Positions 1 to 9,032 of a stretch of DNA of 64,000 nucleotides are shown here, one piece after another (the stretch's first letter is position 1; every line of letters begins with the position of its first letter). A program made the position numbers and the translations under genes. The stretch covers positions 1 through 64,000 of the forward strand of contig CACNWB010000002.1 of the NCBI GenBank assembly GCA_902624095.1, read 5' to 3'. The DNA is from an uncultured PS1 clade bacterium (lineage in GTDB: Bacteria > Pseudomonadota > Alphaproteobacteria > RS24). Under the pieces are notes generated by a model, which saw nothing but the letters and a program-made list of their open reading frames with translations, was not told where the DNA came from and ran no database searches.

Positions 1-661
1 TGCCGACAGGCGGCATTGGCGGTTCGAAAACCGCTGGATGCAGGGTCTTGCGCAAACTCCCTTTGCGATGCACACGTGAGGTAACCTCCTGGCCGATAAA
101 GCACCCTTTTTGGAAATCAATGGCCCCCATCCGCTCAAACCCAAATTCCATTGGAAATACAGTGCCGGGGGGCATTTCTGTCGGACCTTCTGGTACGCCC
201 AACGACAGGCGAAACTTGGCCCAATTTTCAGCCGTTGAGGAGGTGAAATCGGACAAATCGACTGTGCTTGCACCGAGGCACCTAAGGCCAAGACGCGCTG
301 TGCGGGGGTCTACAAAAAAGTTCTCTATTTCAATATTTTGCGCGTTGGATTGATCGCTCCAAACCACTTCCACGGGCAGGTCGGTTAGGGTAATCTCCAC
401 CTCGCGGCGCAATTTATACAAAGTCAGTTTTTTAACAAACGCCTCGGTACTTTCGGCGGCGCAATCGATGAGTAATCCGTCGTTTACCGGCTGAATGATA
501 AAATCATGTGCCAGCTTGCCCTGTGGCGTTAGTAAAGCGGCGGCTTGAGGCCGCGCGCGCGTGACATCCTGCGTCACCAGGTTTTGCAGAAAATCCTCGC
601 ACTCCGCACCCGTAACCTTCACTACGGCCCTGTTTTCAAGGCTTGCCCGATAAATTGTCAT
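1..661 (-). CDS. ygfZ: YgfZ/GcvT-like folate-binding protein, partial
   Basis: This gene is cut by the left edge of the window; the N-terminal 220 codons are present from the ATG at 661. The translation carries the family signature KGCFIGQEVTSRVHRKG, matching the K-G-C-F/Y-x-G-Q-E motif of YgfZ/CAF17 proteins. These tetrahydrofolate-binding relatives of GcvT support synthesis or repair of iron-sulfur clusters in the cytoplasm. The N-terminus (MTIYRASLENRAVVKVTG) also fits the family. It is divergent from the GT9-like/pyrC pair. The family is clear; the C-terminal end is not visible. Confidence 0.9.
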   Translation of the reverse strand, partial: MTIYRASLENRAVVKVTGAECEDFLQNLVTQDVTRARPQAAALLTPQGKLAHDFIIQPVNDGLLIDCAAESTEAFVKKLTLYKLRREVEITLTDLPVEVVWSDQSNAQNIEIENFFVDPRTARLGLRCLGASTVDLSDFTSSTAENWAKFRLSLGVPEGPTEMPPGTVFPMEFGFERMGAIDFQKGCFIGQEVTSRVHRKGSLRKTLHPAVFEPPMPPVG

Positions 662-749
662 GCCCTAGATGTGCCCATTTGAGAACGAATTTCAAGGGGC
701 ATTGCTTTTTAGGGGCATTGCGTCCTATCCGTGCGGTTTGTAGTGTGGA

Positions 750-1640
750 ATGGAAATGGCTCGAAAAATACTGTTCTTTGTGCCGGACAATCCGCTGGCT
801 GCTTTTATTTCAACTGGCGTGCTTGCGCGTTGTCTGAAGGAAGATGAAAGAGCTGTCTGTCATATTTACGCGACACCGCAGACAGCGGAATTCTTTGATG
901 ACCTTCCGGCCAAAAAAATCATGCACATTCGTGCCGAACATGGAGGGGTAGGCGAGTGGCTAAAAATCATGCGTGCATGTATCGGCAAATACTGGCATCG
1001 GGTGATTGATGGACATAGAGGGCGTTTTGCCCGGTTTTTGTGGGCGCGGCACCGCTATTATTTTTTTCTGCCCGAACATCTTTATTCGCTGACCGATCCT
1101 GTGCGACCAGCGAGGCGGGTAACGGGTTGTCTTTGGGTGGCTCCCGAGACGGAACTGCCACTTCCACAGACATTGGCGGGGGACGCACCGTTGGTTGTCT
1201 TTGCGCCCACCGAGGCCTATCGCGCGCGCTGGAGAGGCCGCGATTATGCGGAATTGGCTTGGTTGTTACTGGGGCATGACGGTCCCTATACGGGCGGGCA
1301 TTTGGCAGTTATCGGCGCGGCGCGTGCGCATCAGGGCATGCAGGATATTGCCGCCAATCTTCCCGCCGGACAGGTGAGCCTCATTGAAGATGCCTCAATG
1401 GGTGTGCGGGCGTCACTTTTGCGCCGTGCCACACTGTGTGTTGGCACGGACCGGTTAACAGCACGTATGGCATGGGTGGCGGCGACACGTTATATCGTCC
1501 GGCTGGATGAGCGCGATGAAGATGTTTCTGCACCCTACGAATTGCACGCGGGCAATGATGTTGGAGCCCTTGCGGATTTCTTGGCGGAAATGCGAGTAAA
1601 ATCCACGACAAACACCTTTTCATTTGCTAATCAAAGGTAA
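750..1640 (+). CDS. GT9 (heptosyltransferase)-like protein
   Basis: A 296-residue protein (ATG at 750, alternative ATG at 756) with the weak imprint of glycosyltransferase family 9. There is a mid-protein stretch LVVFAPTEAYRARWRGRDY, where GT9 enzymes bind the nucleotide-sugar, and a later RRATLCVGTDRLTARMAWVA resembling their 'VGnDsG..HLA' loop. If so, it may transfer a sugar onto lipopolysaccharide core or another glycan at the inner membrane face. The N-terminus lacks a clear acceptor-binding motif and the Asp/Gly pattern is degraded. It lies 12 bp before pyrC and is probably co-transcribed with it. The function is not secure. Confidence 0.5.
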   Translation: MEMARKILFFVPDNPLAAFISTGVLARCLKEDERAVCHIYATPQTAEFFDDLPAKKIMHIRAEHGGVGEWLKIMRACIGKYWHRVIDGHRGRFARFLWARHRYYFFLPEHLYSLTDPVRPARRVTGCLWVAPETELPLPQTLAGDAPLVVFAPTEAYRARWRGRDYAELAWLLLGHDGPYTGGHLAVIGAARAHQGMQDIAANLPAGQVSLIEDASMGVRASLLRRATLCVGTDRLTARMAWVAATRYIVRLDERDEDVSAPYELHAGNDVGALADFLAEMRVKSTTNTFSFANQR

Positions 1641-1652
1641 AGGAATTTAGCT

Positions 1653-2978
1653 ATGGCAGAACCGGTGTATGACCTCACCATAACCAACGGCACGCTTGCC
1701 ACGCATGAGACCAGCGAAGCGGTCAATATCGGTATTACGGAAGGGTGCTTTGCGGCACTGGGCGATGTCAGCGCCGATCAGGGGCGCGAGCATATTGACG
1801 CCACTGGTCTGACCATTTTGCCAGGCGTAATCGACACCCAGGTTCATTTCCGTGAACCGGGCATTGAGCATAAGGAAGATTTGCAATCCGGTTCGCTGGC
1901 CGCCATTATGGGCGGTGTCACGGGTGTCTTTGAAATGCCCAACACCAAGCCCCCTACCACCTCAGCTGAGGCCATTGAGGACAAGGTGGCTCGCGCGACC
2001 AACCGAATGCATTGCGATTTTGCTTTTTATGTTGGCGGTACGCACGAAAATGCCGCGCAATTGCCCGAATTGGAAAAAATGGATGGCGTATGCGGCGTGA
2101 AGGTCTTTATGGGCTCATCGACTGGAAACTTGCTTGTGCCTGATGATGATGGCGTGGCCGATATTTTAAAATTCATCCGGCGGCGCGCGGCGTTTCACAG
2201 CGAGGACGAGTTTCGCTTGCGTGAAAGACGCGCTTTGGCTGAAACAGGCAAGGTCGAAACCCACCCCGTTTGGCGCGACGCGGAAGCGGCAATAAGCAGC
2301 ACGAGGCGGCTTGTGAGGCTTGCCCGTGAAGCGGGAAAAAATATTCATGTGCTGCATATCAGCACGGACGAAGAAATGCAGATTCTAGCCGCCAATCGCG
2401 ATATTGCCTCTGTTGAGGTTACCCCGCAACACCTCACACTTGCAGCGCCGGAGGCTTATGAGGAGCTAGGCACATTCGCGCAGATGAATCCGCCCATTCG
2501 TGAAGGTCGACACCGTGCAGCTCTATGGAAAGCGCTGGAGCAGGGCATTGTAGATGTCATCGGATCGGATCATGCACCCCATACCCGCGAGGAAAAGGCC
2601 GATACCTATCCGCATTCGCCTGCCGGCATGCCGGGCGTGCAGACGCTTCTGCCGCTAATGTTGAACCATATGGCCGACGGCAAGCTGTCGCTGGCTAAAC
2701 TTGTTTTTCTGACAAGCTATCGCGCGCGCAGCTTATTTAATTTGGCTGATAAGGGCGAAGTCGCCCTTGGCAATCATGCCGATCTGACATTTGTTGATTT
2801 GGCCGCGAGCCGGACCATTGAAGAAGACTGGATTGCCAGCCGTTGCGGTTGGTCGCCCTTTACCGGAAAATCAGTGCGCGGATGGCCAGTGGGCACCATG
2901 GTGCGCGGCCAGCGCGTCATGTGGGACGGTGTTCTAGAAACACCTGAAACCGGCCAGCCCATTGCTTTTGATATTTGA
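1653..2978 (+). CDS. pyrC: Dihydroorotase
   Basis: A 441-residue amidohydrolase that closes carbamoyl-aspartate to dihydroorotate in pyrimidine synthesis. Visible landmarks are the metal site at DTQVHFREPG (about residue 61), MPNTKPPT, the lysine in GVKVFMGSSTGN that would be carboxylated, a metal-binding histidine in HVLHIS, and the late aspartate motif SDHAPHTREEK. The length matches the long single-domain dihydroorotases of alphaproteobacteria. No pyrB is adjacent, so it is not in a pyrBC operon here. AAGGA stands 5' of the ATG. Relatives also include allantoinases and hydantoinases, but the SDHAPH and MPNTKP motifs favour dihydroorotase. Confidence 0.9.
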   Translation: MAEPVYDLTITNGTLATHETSEAVNIGITEGCFAALGDVSADQGREHIDATGLTILPGVIDTQVHFREPGIEHKEDLQSGSLAAIMGGVTGVFEMPNTKPPTTSAEAIEDKVARATNRMHCDFAFYVGGTHENAAQLPELEKMDGVCGVKVFMGSSTGNLLVPDDDGVADILKFIRRRAAFHSEDEFRLRERRALAETGKVETHPVWRDAEAAISSTRRLVRLAREAGKNIHVLHISTDEEMQILAANRDIASVEVTPQHLTLAAPEAYEELGTFAQMNPPIREGRHRAALWKALEQGIVDVIGSDHAPHTREEKADTYPHSPAGMPGVQTLLPLMLNHMADGKLSLAKLVFLTSYRARSLFNLADKGEVALGNHADLTFVDLAASRTIEEDWIASRCGWSPFTGKSVRGWPVGTMVRGQRVMWDGVLETPETGQPIAFDI

Positions 2979-3013
2979 TTTTATCTGTATACCCCTTTGA
3001 AGGAGAACACCTC

Positions 3014-4003
3014 ATGTCAGACAGTTTCCGCGCTTTACGTTTGAATAAAACCGATGACGGCCAATCGCACGAAATCATTGAAATGGGCGAAGATGAGCTC
3101 ATGGACGGTGACGTTACCGTGGTCGTGTCGCACTCGACTTTGAACTACAAAGACGGGCTGGCCTTGACCGGCGCGTTTCCAGTGGTACGCGCTTGGCCGA
3201 TGATACCCGGCATTGATTTTGCCGGTACCGTTGAGAGTTCCGACTCCGCTCAGTTTCAGCCTGGCGACAATGTTATTTTGAACGGCTGGGGCATTGGCGA
3301 AACCCATTTTGGCGGCTACGCGCAAAAAGCCCGCGTTAAGGGGGATTGGCTCGTAAAGCGACCCGAAAATATCTCTGCGGCGCGCGCAATGGCTATCGGC
3401 ACAGCTGGCTATACCGCCATGTTGTGCGTCATGGCAATTGAGCCCGACACGCCGACAGATGCAGGAGAAGTTCTGGTAACCGGCGCGGTAGGTGGTGTTG
3501 GCAGCGTTGCGATAGCCCTGCTGTCAAAGCTCGGCTATCAGGTCGTCGCCTCGACCGGACGCCCCGACGAAGCGGGATATCTGACGAAGCTGGGTGCCGC
3601 GCGCATCATTGAACGCGACGAACTGTCCGGAGAGGCTCGCCCCCTTGATACGGAAAAATGGGCCGCCGTTGTCGACGCTGTGGGCAGTCACACATTGGCA
3701 ACCGCCATCTCCCAAACACGTTATGGCGGCACGGTTGCAGCTTGCGGTTTGGCACAAGGGCCGGATCTGCCAGCCTCGGTCATGCCATTTATTTTGCGCG
3801 GCGTAACCTTGCGTGGCATTGACAGTGTGATGGCACCCCAGGGCCTCCGTCAGGAAGCATGGGCACGGCTGGCAAAAGATCTTGACCTCAACATGCTCGA
3901 TGCCATGACCAGCACGGCGACGCTGTCAGACCTGCCGGAGCTGGGTGGCAAAATTCTGGCCGGCCAGACCCGTGGCCGCGTTGTGATTGACGTAAACGCC
4001 TAG
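3014..4003 (+). CDS. acuI: Acrylyl-CoA reductase (AcuI/YhdH family)
   Basis: A 329-residue zinc-free medium-chain dehydrogenase/reductase. The start at 3014 is chosen because AGGAG lies 9 bases upstream; an upstream in-frame ATG at 2975 would overlap the end of pyrC. The family markers STLNYKDGLALTG, IPGIDFAGTV and the nucleotide-binding VTGAVGGVGSVA are present. AcuI reduces acrylyl-CoA to propionyl-CoA with NADPH. In marine alphaproteobacteria it detoxifies acrylate released from dimethylsulfoniopropionate and serves 3-hydroxypropionate use. No DMSP lyase or CoA ligase is adjacent, so the substrate is inferred from the family. Its stop overlaps the stop of the convergent SDR gene at a CTAG. 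Confidence 0.88.
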   Translation: MSDSFRALRLNKTDDGQSHEIIEMGEDELMDGDVTVVVSHSTLNYKDGLALTGAFPVVRAWPMIPGIDFAGTVESSDSAQFQPGDNVILNGWGIGETHFGGYAQKARVKGDWLVKRPENISAARAMAIGTAGYTAMLCVMAIEPDTPTDAGEVLVTGAVGGVGSVAIALLSKLGYQVVASTGRPDEAGYLTKLGAARIIERDELSGEARPLDTEKWAAVVDAVGSHTLATAISQTRYGGTVAACGLAQGPDLPASVMPFILRGVTLRGIDSVMAPQGLRQEAWARLAKDLDLNMLDAMTSTATLSDLPELGGKILAGQTRGRVVIDVNA

Positions 4004-4785
4004 AAAATCGAATAGCCGCCATCAATGACGAACAAGTCGCCCGAATGATAGGCCGAGGCATTGCTGGTCAGATATACGGCTACGCCGCCAAAATCTTCCG
4101 GCTCGCCCCATCTGCGCGCAGGTACGCGGGGAATGACTTTATCGGCAAATGCCGCACTGTTTTGGGCTCCCTCGGTCATGTCGGTTGCAATCCAGCCCGG
4201 TAAGATCGCATTGGCACGAACGCCATAGCGGGCGTGTTCAACTGCGATGCTTTTCATCATGGATATGACAGCCCCTTTGGTGGCAGCGTAATGCTGGTTG
4301 CGGGCGGCGCCCTCAATCGCGGCAAGACTGGCTATGCCAACAAGCGATCCGCCCGGGTCACCTGCTTCAGCGCGCTCGACCATGTGGCGTGCCGCGGCGC
4401 GTAAGGTGAAAAAGACACCGTCAAGATTGACCGCCAGCACGTCACGATAGGCTTGTGTGTCCATTTGGGAGAATGCGCCGGCCAGCTTGCCAATGCCGGC
4501 ATTGGCAAACACGCTGTCTACGCGCCCGAATGCTGACACAGTTTCGACAAAAGCCGCATCAACTGCCGTCTCGTCCGCCACATTGACCTGCCAGGCTTGC
4601 GCCGTGACGTCGGCTTCGCCGCTCAGTTGTGCGACTGCCTCGGTGTTGTTTGCCGCATTGGTTCCCCATATGGCGATGTCGGCTCCAGCTTGGGCCATGG
4701 CCATCGCCATGCCGAGCCCGATGCCACGATTGCCGCCAGTCACCAGTGCGACTTTGCCTGTCAAATCAAATGCTTTATAGGTCAA
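4000..4785 (-). CDS. SDR-family oxidoreductase
   Basis: A classical short-chain dehydrogenase of about 261 residues. It has the NAD(P)-binding VTGGNRGIG near the N-terminus, the NAG motif in FANAGIG, a catalytic serine in GIASLAA and the YAATK active site, ending with the usual DGGYSIF. The substrate cannot be read. I chose the TTG at 4785 because GGGGGA lies 7 bases before it and it places the first strand at the normal distance. ATG codons at 4812 and 4842 would add 9 or 19 atypical residues. It is divergent from the DUF192 gene and convergent with acuI. Confidence 0.85.
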   Translation of the reverse strand: MTYKAFDLTGKVALVTGGNRGIGLGMAMAMAQAGADIAIWGTNAANNTEAVAQLSGEADVTAQAWQVNVADETAVDAAFVETVSAFGRVDSVFANAGIGKLAGAFSQMDTQAYRDVLAVNLDGVFFTLRAAARHMVERAEAGDPGGSLVGIASLAAIEGAARNQHYAATKGAVISMMKSIAVEHARYGVRANAILPGWIATDMTEGAQNSAAFADKVIPRVPARRWGEPEDFGGVAVYLTSNASAYHSGDLFVIDGGYSIF

Positions 4786-4897
4786 AACAATTCCCCCAAG
4801 AATTTTTGGCATAGTATCAAACCGGCGGGGCTTGCCAATCATTACTTGCCAAATAACGAACTGTTTTGACCTTGCAGCGCTTCAATGGCATTGTTTG

Positions 4898-5395
4898 ATG
4901 ATGGCTGGTTGGCACAAATTTCCGTTTCAGCTTCTGTGTCTTGCGATATTGGTGTCGCCGCTTGCCGCACTTGGCAATTCTGACGATAGTCTCGATGCCG
5001 ACCGAACGATCGAGCCAAATTACCAAATTGAAATTATCGTTGAAAACGGCACAAGCCACGCGTTTTCGGTTGCCCGTGTCGCCGATCGGGCGGGGCATGC
5101 GCGCGGGCTCATGCATGTACCCCAGCTGGCACCCGATACTGGTATGCTGTTTGTGTTTGACCCGCCGCGCAAAGTCGGCTTCTGGATGCGGAACACGCGC
5201 ATTCCGCTCGACATGATTTTTATCGGCGAAGACGGGCGCATTACAAGCATTGTTTCCCGCCATGACATAAATTCGGACCGCCTCACCACTTCGCGCAAAC
5301 CGGTGGCGGCGGTGCTTGAAATAGCCGCCGGACGCGCAGCGGCTCTTGGTGTGGCGGCCGGACACATCGTTCGACCGCTGAAAGGGGGCGTGTAA
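4898..5395 (+). CDS. DUF192 family secreted protein
   Basis: About 165 residues with an N-terminal hydrophobic signal (FPFQLLCLAILVSPLAALG), then a DUF192 domain marked by ARGLMHVP, GMLFVFDPPRKVGFWMRNT and IPLDMIFIGEDG. DUF192 proteins are small exported beta-rich proteins of unknown biochemical role. The start at 4898 (or 4901) puts the signal peptide at the N-terminus; an in-frame codon at 4832 would place an unlikely hydrophilic leader first. The stop overlaps the next ATG by one base (TAATG), so translation of the SRAP gene is probably coupled. Confidence 0.82.
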   Translation: MMAGWHKFPFQLLCLAILVSPLAALGNSDDSLDADRTIEPNYQIEIIVENGTSHAFSVARVADRAGHARGLMHVPQLAPDTGMLFVFDPPRKVGFWMRNTRIPLDMIFIGEDGRITSIVSRHDINSDRLTTSRKPVAAVLEIAAGRAAALGVAAGHIVRPLKGGV

Positions 5396-6096
5396 TGTGT
5401 GGTCGTTTTGCGCTGGTCACGCCGCCAGCAGCGCTGCGCCAACTTGTCGAATTCGTCAATCTGCCCAATATCGAGCCGCGCTATAATATCACGCCCGGCC
5501 AGCGGGTAAGCCTGATACGCGGGGAACACGAGACTCGGCTTGACCCGGTGCAGTGGGGGCTGGTACCCGGATGGGCTCGCGCCGATTACATGTCGCGCCC
5601 CGGCGCACGACCACAAATCAATGCGCGCGCTGAAACCGTGCAAACCAAGCCAAGTTTCAAAAATGCTTTTCGCCGCCGCCGCGCGCTATTGCCGGCAGAC
5701 GGGTTTTACGAATGGGAACGAAAATCCGGCCAGCCCTATCTCATCCGCCAAGTGGACTCTCAGCCATTTTTTATGGCGGCGATTTGGGATGTCTGGGCAG
5801 GGCCGGATGGTAGTCAAGCGGAGGGTTGTGCCGTGGTGACGGTCGAGGCATCAGAAAATCTTGCGCATATCCATCATCGCATGCCGGCCATGATTGCGCC
5901 GGCAGATGCGTCTGACTGGCTGTCGGCCCCCGAAAGTGACGCGCCGGCTTTGCAAAGCCTCTTGACTCCTGCCGATGTCGGGGATTTGGTCGACACGCCT
6001 GTTTCAAAGCGCGTGAACAAACGCGACGCTGAAGGTGCTAATTTATGGCAGGAAACCGAGCCCGTGAAAGCCGCCGAGCAATTGGATTTATTCTAG
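5395..6096 (+). CDS. SOS response-associated peptidase (SRAP/YedK/HMCES)
   Basis: A 233-residue SRAP protein. The catalytic Cys2 follows the initiator Met (MCGRFALV). NARAETV carries the conserved Asn, GFYEWE the active-site Glu, and HHRMPA the His. The family crosslinks through Cys2 to abasic sites in single-stranded DNA and shields them from error-prone repair. Processing to expose Cys2 is implied by this N-terminus. It is coupled by TAATG to the DUF192 gene. No LexA box could be recognised upstream. Confidence 0.93.
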   Translation: MCGRFALVTPPAALRQLVEFVNLPNIEPRYNITPGQRVSLIRGEHETRLDPVQWGLVPGWARADYMSRPGARPQINARAETVQTKPSFKNAFRRRRALLPADGFYEWERKSGQPYLIRQVDSQPFFMAAIWDVWAGPDGSQAEGCAVVTVEASENLAHIHHRMPAMIAPADASDWLSAPESDAPALQSLLTPADVGDLVDTPVSKRVNKRDAEGANLWQETEPVKAAEQLDLF

Positions 6097-6128
6097 GCCT
6101 CTGTCATCAGCCCTGCTAATATTTTTCT

Positions 6129-6977
6129 ATGTCTGCGTGTGTTGACCATATTATTATTGCCGTGTCCGAGCTTGAAGCCGCTACAAGAGATTACGCCCGT
6201 ATGCTTGGGCGCGATCCGAGCTGGCGGGGGCGCCACCCTGATTATGGCAGTGCCAACGCGCTCTTCGTGCTGGATAACACCTATCTCGAATTGCTGGCTG
6301 CAGAAGGGTCGGGTTGGGCTGGTGATCGCGTGACCCAGCATATTGCCGATAAGGGACAGGGGCTGATGGGGCTGGTGTTCGGTGTTGATGAAATTGGCCC
6401 ATTTATTCACCACGCCCGCAAAGCCGGGCTGGACATTAGCGATCCATTGACGGGTCATGGAACCGACCTTACCGAGACCGCCGAGCGAAGCTGGCAGAAT
6501 ATGGTGTGGCCGGAAGATGCCGCGCGCGGCATTTTCAGTTTTGCCATCCGCCATGATGATCCCGACGCGCTCAAACCGGCACCTGTTACCAGCGCGGGCC
6601 CCTGCACGGGGGTTGATCATGTGGTGGTGCAAACCTCGGATATAGACGCCTCAAAAAACTTCTATGGCGCCCAGCTTGGTATCCGGTTGGCGCTGGAACA
6701 ATCGCGGCCTGATTGGGGCGGCGATATGCTGTTTTTCCGGACTAACCAAATGAGCATCGAGGTTATTGGATCGTCAAAGTATGACGCCGAACATGATCAC
6801 TTGTGGGGCCTCGCATTAAAGACCGATGATATTGAAGCAACCTATGCGCGGCTGGTCGAAAGTGATGTGGCGGTGTCGGAAGTGCGCGAAGGCCGCAAAC
6901 CCGCAACGCGCGTTTGCACAGTCAAATCGCATTGTCTGGGTGTGCCGACCCTGCTTGTCCAGCATCTAGCGAGTTGA
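6129..6977 (+). CDS. VOC (glyoxalase-like) superfamily protein
   Basis: A 282-residue protein built of two vicinal-oxygen-chelate halves. The first begins VDHIIIAVSELEAATRDYA and the second GVDHVVVQTSDIDASKNFYG. Each has the beta-alpha-beta-beta-beta start typical of glyoxalase/dioxygenase folds, with His near the N-terminus as a possible metal ligand. The first half resembles the 'glyoxalase-like' domain that covers most of these two-part proteins. The substrate is unknown. It follows the SRAP gene by 32 bp and is convergent with tsaC. Confidence 0.8.
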   Translation: MSACVDHIIIAVSELEAATRDYARMLGRDPSWRGRHPDYGSANALFVLDNTYLELLAAEGSGWAGDRVTQHIADKGQGLMGLVFGVDEIGPFIHHARKAGLDISDPLTGHGTDLTETAERSWQNMVWPEDAARGIFSFAIRHDDPDALKPAPVTSAGPCTGVDHVVVQTSDIDASKNFYGAQLGIRLALEQSRPDWGGDMLFFRTNQMSIEVIGSSKYDAEHDHLWGLALKTDDIEATYARLVESDVAVSEVREGRKPATRVCTVKSHCLGVPTLLVQHLAS

Positions 6978-7001
6978 CGCGGCAAACAGCGAGTATGGTG
7001 G

Positions 7002-7955
7002 TTAATTCTGCGCGGCGCGTTTGAGACGGTCGTTAATGGCATCACCCAAGCCGCCCATAGGCACCGGGGCTACGACGATAGCTTTATTCTCGGCCAGTGC
7101 GCGCGCATCCAATCGATGCAGGCAGTCAAAAAGATTGGCTGCGGCCTCGTTCAAATCTCCCGACAGGCTTAAATTTTCCGCAGCGTCTTTTGGCGCCTCT
7201 GGCCCGAAACCCAACAGCAAATAGTCGCCTTCGGGGGTTTTGCCATTAATGTAAAGCGGAGCGCGCGGCGCGTAATGGCGCAACATGCGGCCCGGTGCCA
7301 GCCGCGCCATACGGTCGGCATTTTCCGGCAATTCCGCCAAGCTCTTGTCGAGGCATGCTTCCAGTGCGTCGCGCGACAGGCCACCCACACGCAACAGGGT
7401 GGGTTTTTCCTCCAGACAGCCGATAATGGTCGACTCGACCCCGACCGTGCACGCCCCGCCATCCAGCACGTCGATATCTGGCAAATGCGCGCTTACATGG
7501 TGGGCCTGACTGGGGCTCAACTGACCTGACGGATTGGCGCTGGGGGCCACAAGGGGTCGGGCGGTTTCGCCAAGCAAAGCGCGCGCGACACTGTGGTTGG
7601 GGCAGCGCAAGGCCAATGTCGGCAGACCGGCGCTTGCCAGTTCGCTGACGGGGCAATCAGCAGACCGCGGCACGACAAGCGTGAGCGGGCCCGGCCAGAA
7701 ACGCTTGGCCAGACGGCATGCATGGGCGTTGAAAACCCCAAGTTCGAAGGCATCTTCCGGCGTGCCGACATGACATATGAGCGGGTTGATTTTTGGCCGG
7801 TCTTTGCTGGCATAGACAGATGCCACCGCCGAGGGGTTGGTTGCGTCGGCGGCCAGCCCATAGACGGTTTCCGTGGGCATAGCGATAATGTCGCCATCGC
7901 GTAGGCGCTCGGCACAATGGGTAATATTGGCGTGGGTCGCCGCGAGCACCGCCAT
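7002..7955 (-). CDS. tsaC: Threonylcarbamoyl-AMP synthase (Sua5/YrdC type)
   Basis: A 317-residue enzyme of the longer Sua5 type: an N-terminal YrdC domain plus a C-terminal Sua5 domain. Motifs are MPTETVYGLAADA, SKDRPKINPLICH, WPGPLTLVVPR, APSANPSGQLSPS, GVESTII and the C-terminal-domain entry PGRMLRHYAPRAPLY. It makes threonylcarbamoyl-AMP from threonine, bicarbonate and ATP for t6A37 in tRNAs that read ANN codons. The start at 7955 follows the upstream SDR stop by 4 bp, indicating one transcript. In-frame sequence upstream of this ATG lies inside the SDR gene and is not part of the protein. Confidence 0.93.
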   Translation of the reverse strand: MAVLAATHANITHCAERLRDGDIIAMPTETVYGLAADATNPSAVASVYASKDRPKINPLICHVGTPEDAFELGVFNAHACRLAKRFWPGPLTLVVPRSADCPVSELASAGLPTLALRCPNHSVARALLGETARPLVAPSANPSGQLSPSQAHHVSAHLPDIDVLDGGACTVGVESTIIGCLEEKPTLLRVGGLSRDALEACLDKSLAELPENADRMARLAPGRMLRHYAPRAPLYINGKTPEGDYLLLGFGPEAPKDAAENLSLSGDLNEAAANLFDCLHRLDARALAENKAIVVAPVPMGGLGDAINDRLKRAAQN

Positions 7956-7959
7956 AAGA

Positions 7960-8943
7960 TTACCCGTTATCTGCTCGTTTGCCCGTGCGCTTGACGGTCT
8001 TGCGCGCAGGTGTCTTGGCTTTCCGCGATGATTTCCCGTTTGGTTTTTTTGTTGCACTTTTGGTCGAGCTTTTACGCGCATGTGAAACAGTTGCGTCGCG
8101 CGCATCTTCCGGGCGAATCGAACTATTTCGTGTTCCGCGCGCAGCAAGGCGGCCGATCCAGTTATCTGGAATAATCTGAAGTACTGTGGCCAGCACTTTA
8201 TATACCCAGCCATTGACGACGACCGGTCCGCGCCTGGCTTCAACGGCTTTATGTGCGTCCGAGACAACCTTTGGGCCGTCCAGCCACATGAAGCCAGGCA
8301 GCTTGTTCATTTGCGCCCGATTGCCGGCAACATCGTGAAATTCGCTCCAGGTAAAGCCCGGACACACGGCAACTACATGCACACCGGCCGTCTGATATTC
8401 GGTGGCAAGGCTTTGGCTCAGCCGCAAAACAAAGGCTTTCACCGAAGGATAAAGCGCGCCACCCGCTTGCCCTGGTACAAAGGCGGCGACGGAAGAAATA
8501 TTGACAATACGTCCGAAGCCGCGCGCGGCCATTTCTGGCCCGAAAATATGACAAAGCTCGGCCACTGCCGTCATCATGATCTGTATCATGTCGCGTTGCA
8601 CATCCCAGCGCACACGATCAAAAAACCCGGGCACTTGATAGCCGGCATTATTGACGAGATAGTCGACTTGAAGCCCTTTTTTTCGGATGTCTGCAGCGAG
8701 TTTAGTCGGTGCGGCTGGATCTGTCAGATCGGCTGTCAACACGGTTGCTTGCGTGCCGAATGCGCCGGACAGTTCACGCGCCACTTCTTCAAGGCGCGCC
8801 TTGCGCCGTGCCGTCAAAATAAGGTCATACCCTTCGGCGGCGAGATAGCGAGCATAGTCTCGCCCAATGCCTGCAGAAGCGCCCGTTATTAAAGCCGTTT
8901 TTTGTTGAGTTGGACGTGTGTTCAAGATAAATCCCCGTTTCAT
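7960..8943 (-). CDS. SDR-family oxidoreductase with lysine-rich C-terminal tail
   Basis: A 327-residue protein. Residues 15-260 form a short-chain dehydrogenase with LITGASAGIGRDYA, VNNAGYQ, NISSVAAFVPG and the catalytic YPSVK, most like the DltE/YqjQ-type SDRs. The last 40 residues are unlike an SDR: they hold 15 Lys or Arg, repeated Ser/Thr/Ala/Pro and almost no acidic residues, resembling a histone-H1-type or nucleic-acid-binding tail. The tail is in frame and ends 4 bp before tsaC, so it is not an obvious assembly artefact. A TTG at 8925 with GGGGA before it is an alternative start. Confidence 0.85.
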   Translation of the reverse strand: MKRGFILNTRPTQQKTALITGASAGIGRDYARYLAAEGYDLILTARRKARLEEVARELSGAFGTQATVLTADLTDPAAPTKLAADIRKKGLQVDYLVNNAGYQVPGFFDRVRWDVQRDMIQIMMTAVAELCHIFGPEMAARGFGRIVNISSVAAFVPGQAGGALYPSVKAFVLRLSQSLATEYQTAGVHVVAVCPGFTWSEFHDVAGNRAQMNKLPGFMWLDGPKVVSDAHKAVEARRGPVVVNGWVYKVLATVLQIIPDNWIGRLAARGTRNSSIRPEDARDATVSHARKSSTKSATKKPNGKSSRKAKTPARKTVKRTGKRADNG

Positions 8944-9032
8944 TCAATTTTGGAAGTCGGAGTAAATATGGTACACCGATTTCAAATTGAAAATCCGTTT
9001 TTTCCGAACTGGAAAAAACGAAGAGGTTTGTC

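Noticed and set aside
4817..5365. 182-codon minus-strand frame opposite the DUF192 gene
   Set aside because: The plus strand has a signal peptide and DUF192 motifs; the minus frame has neither.
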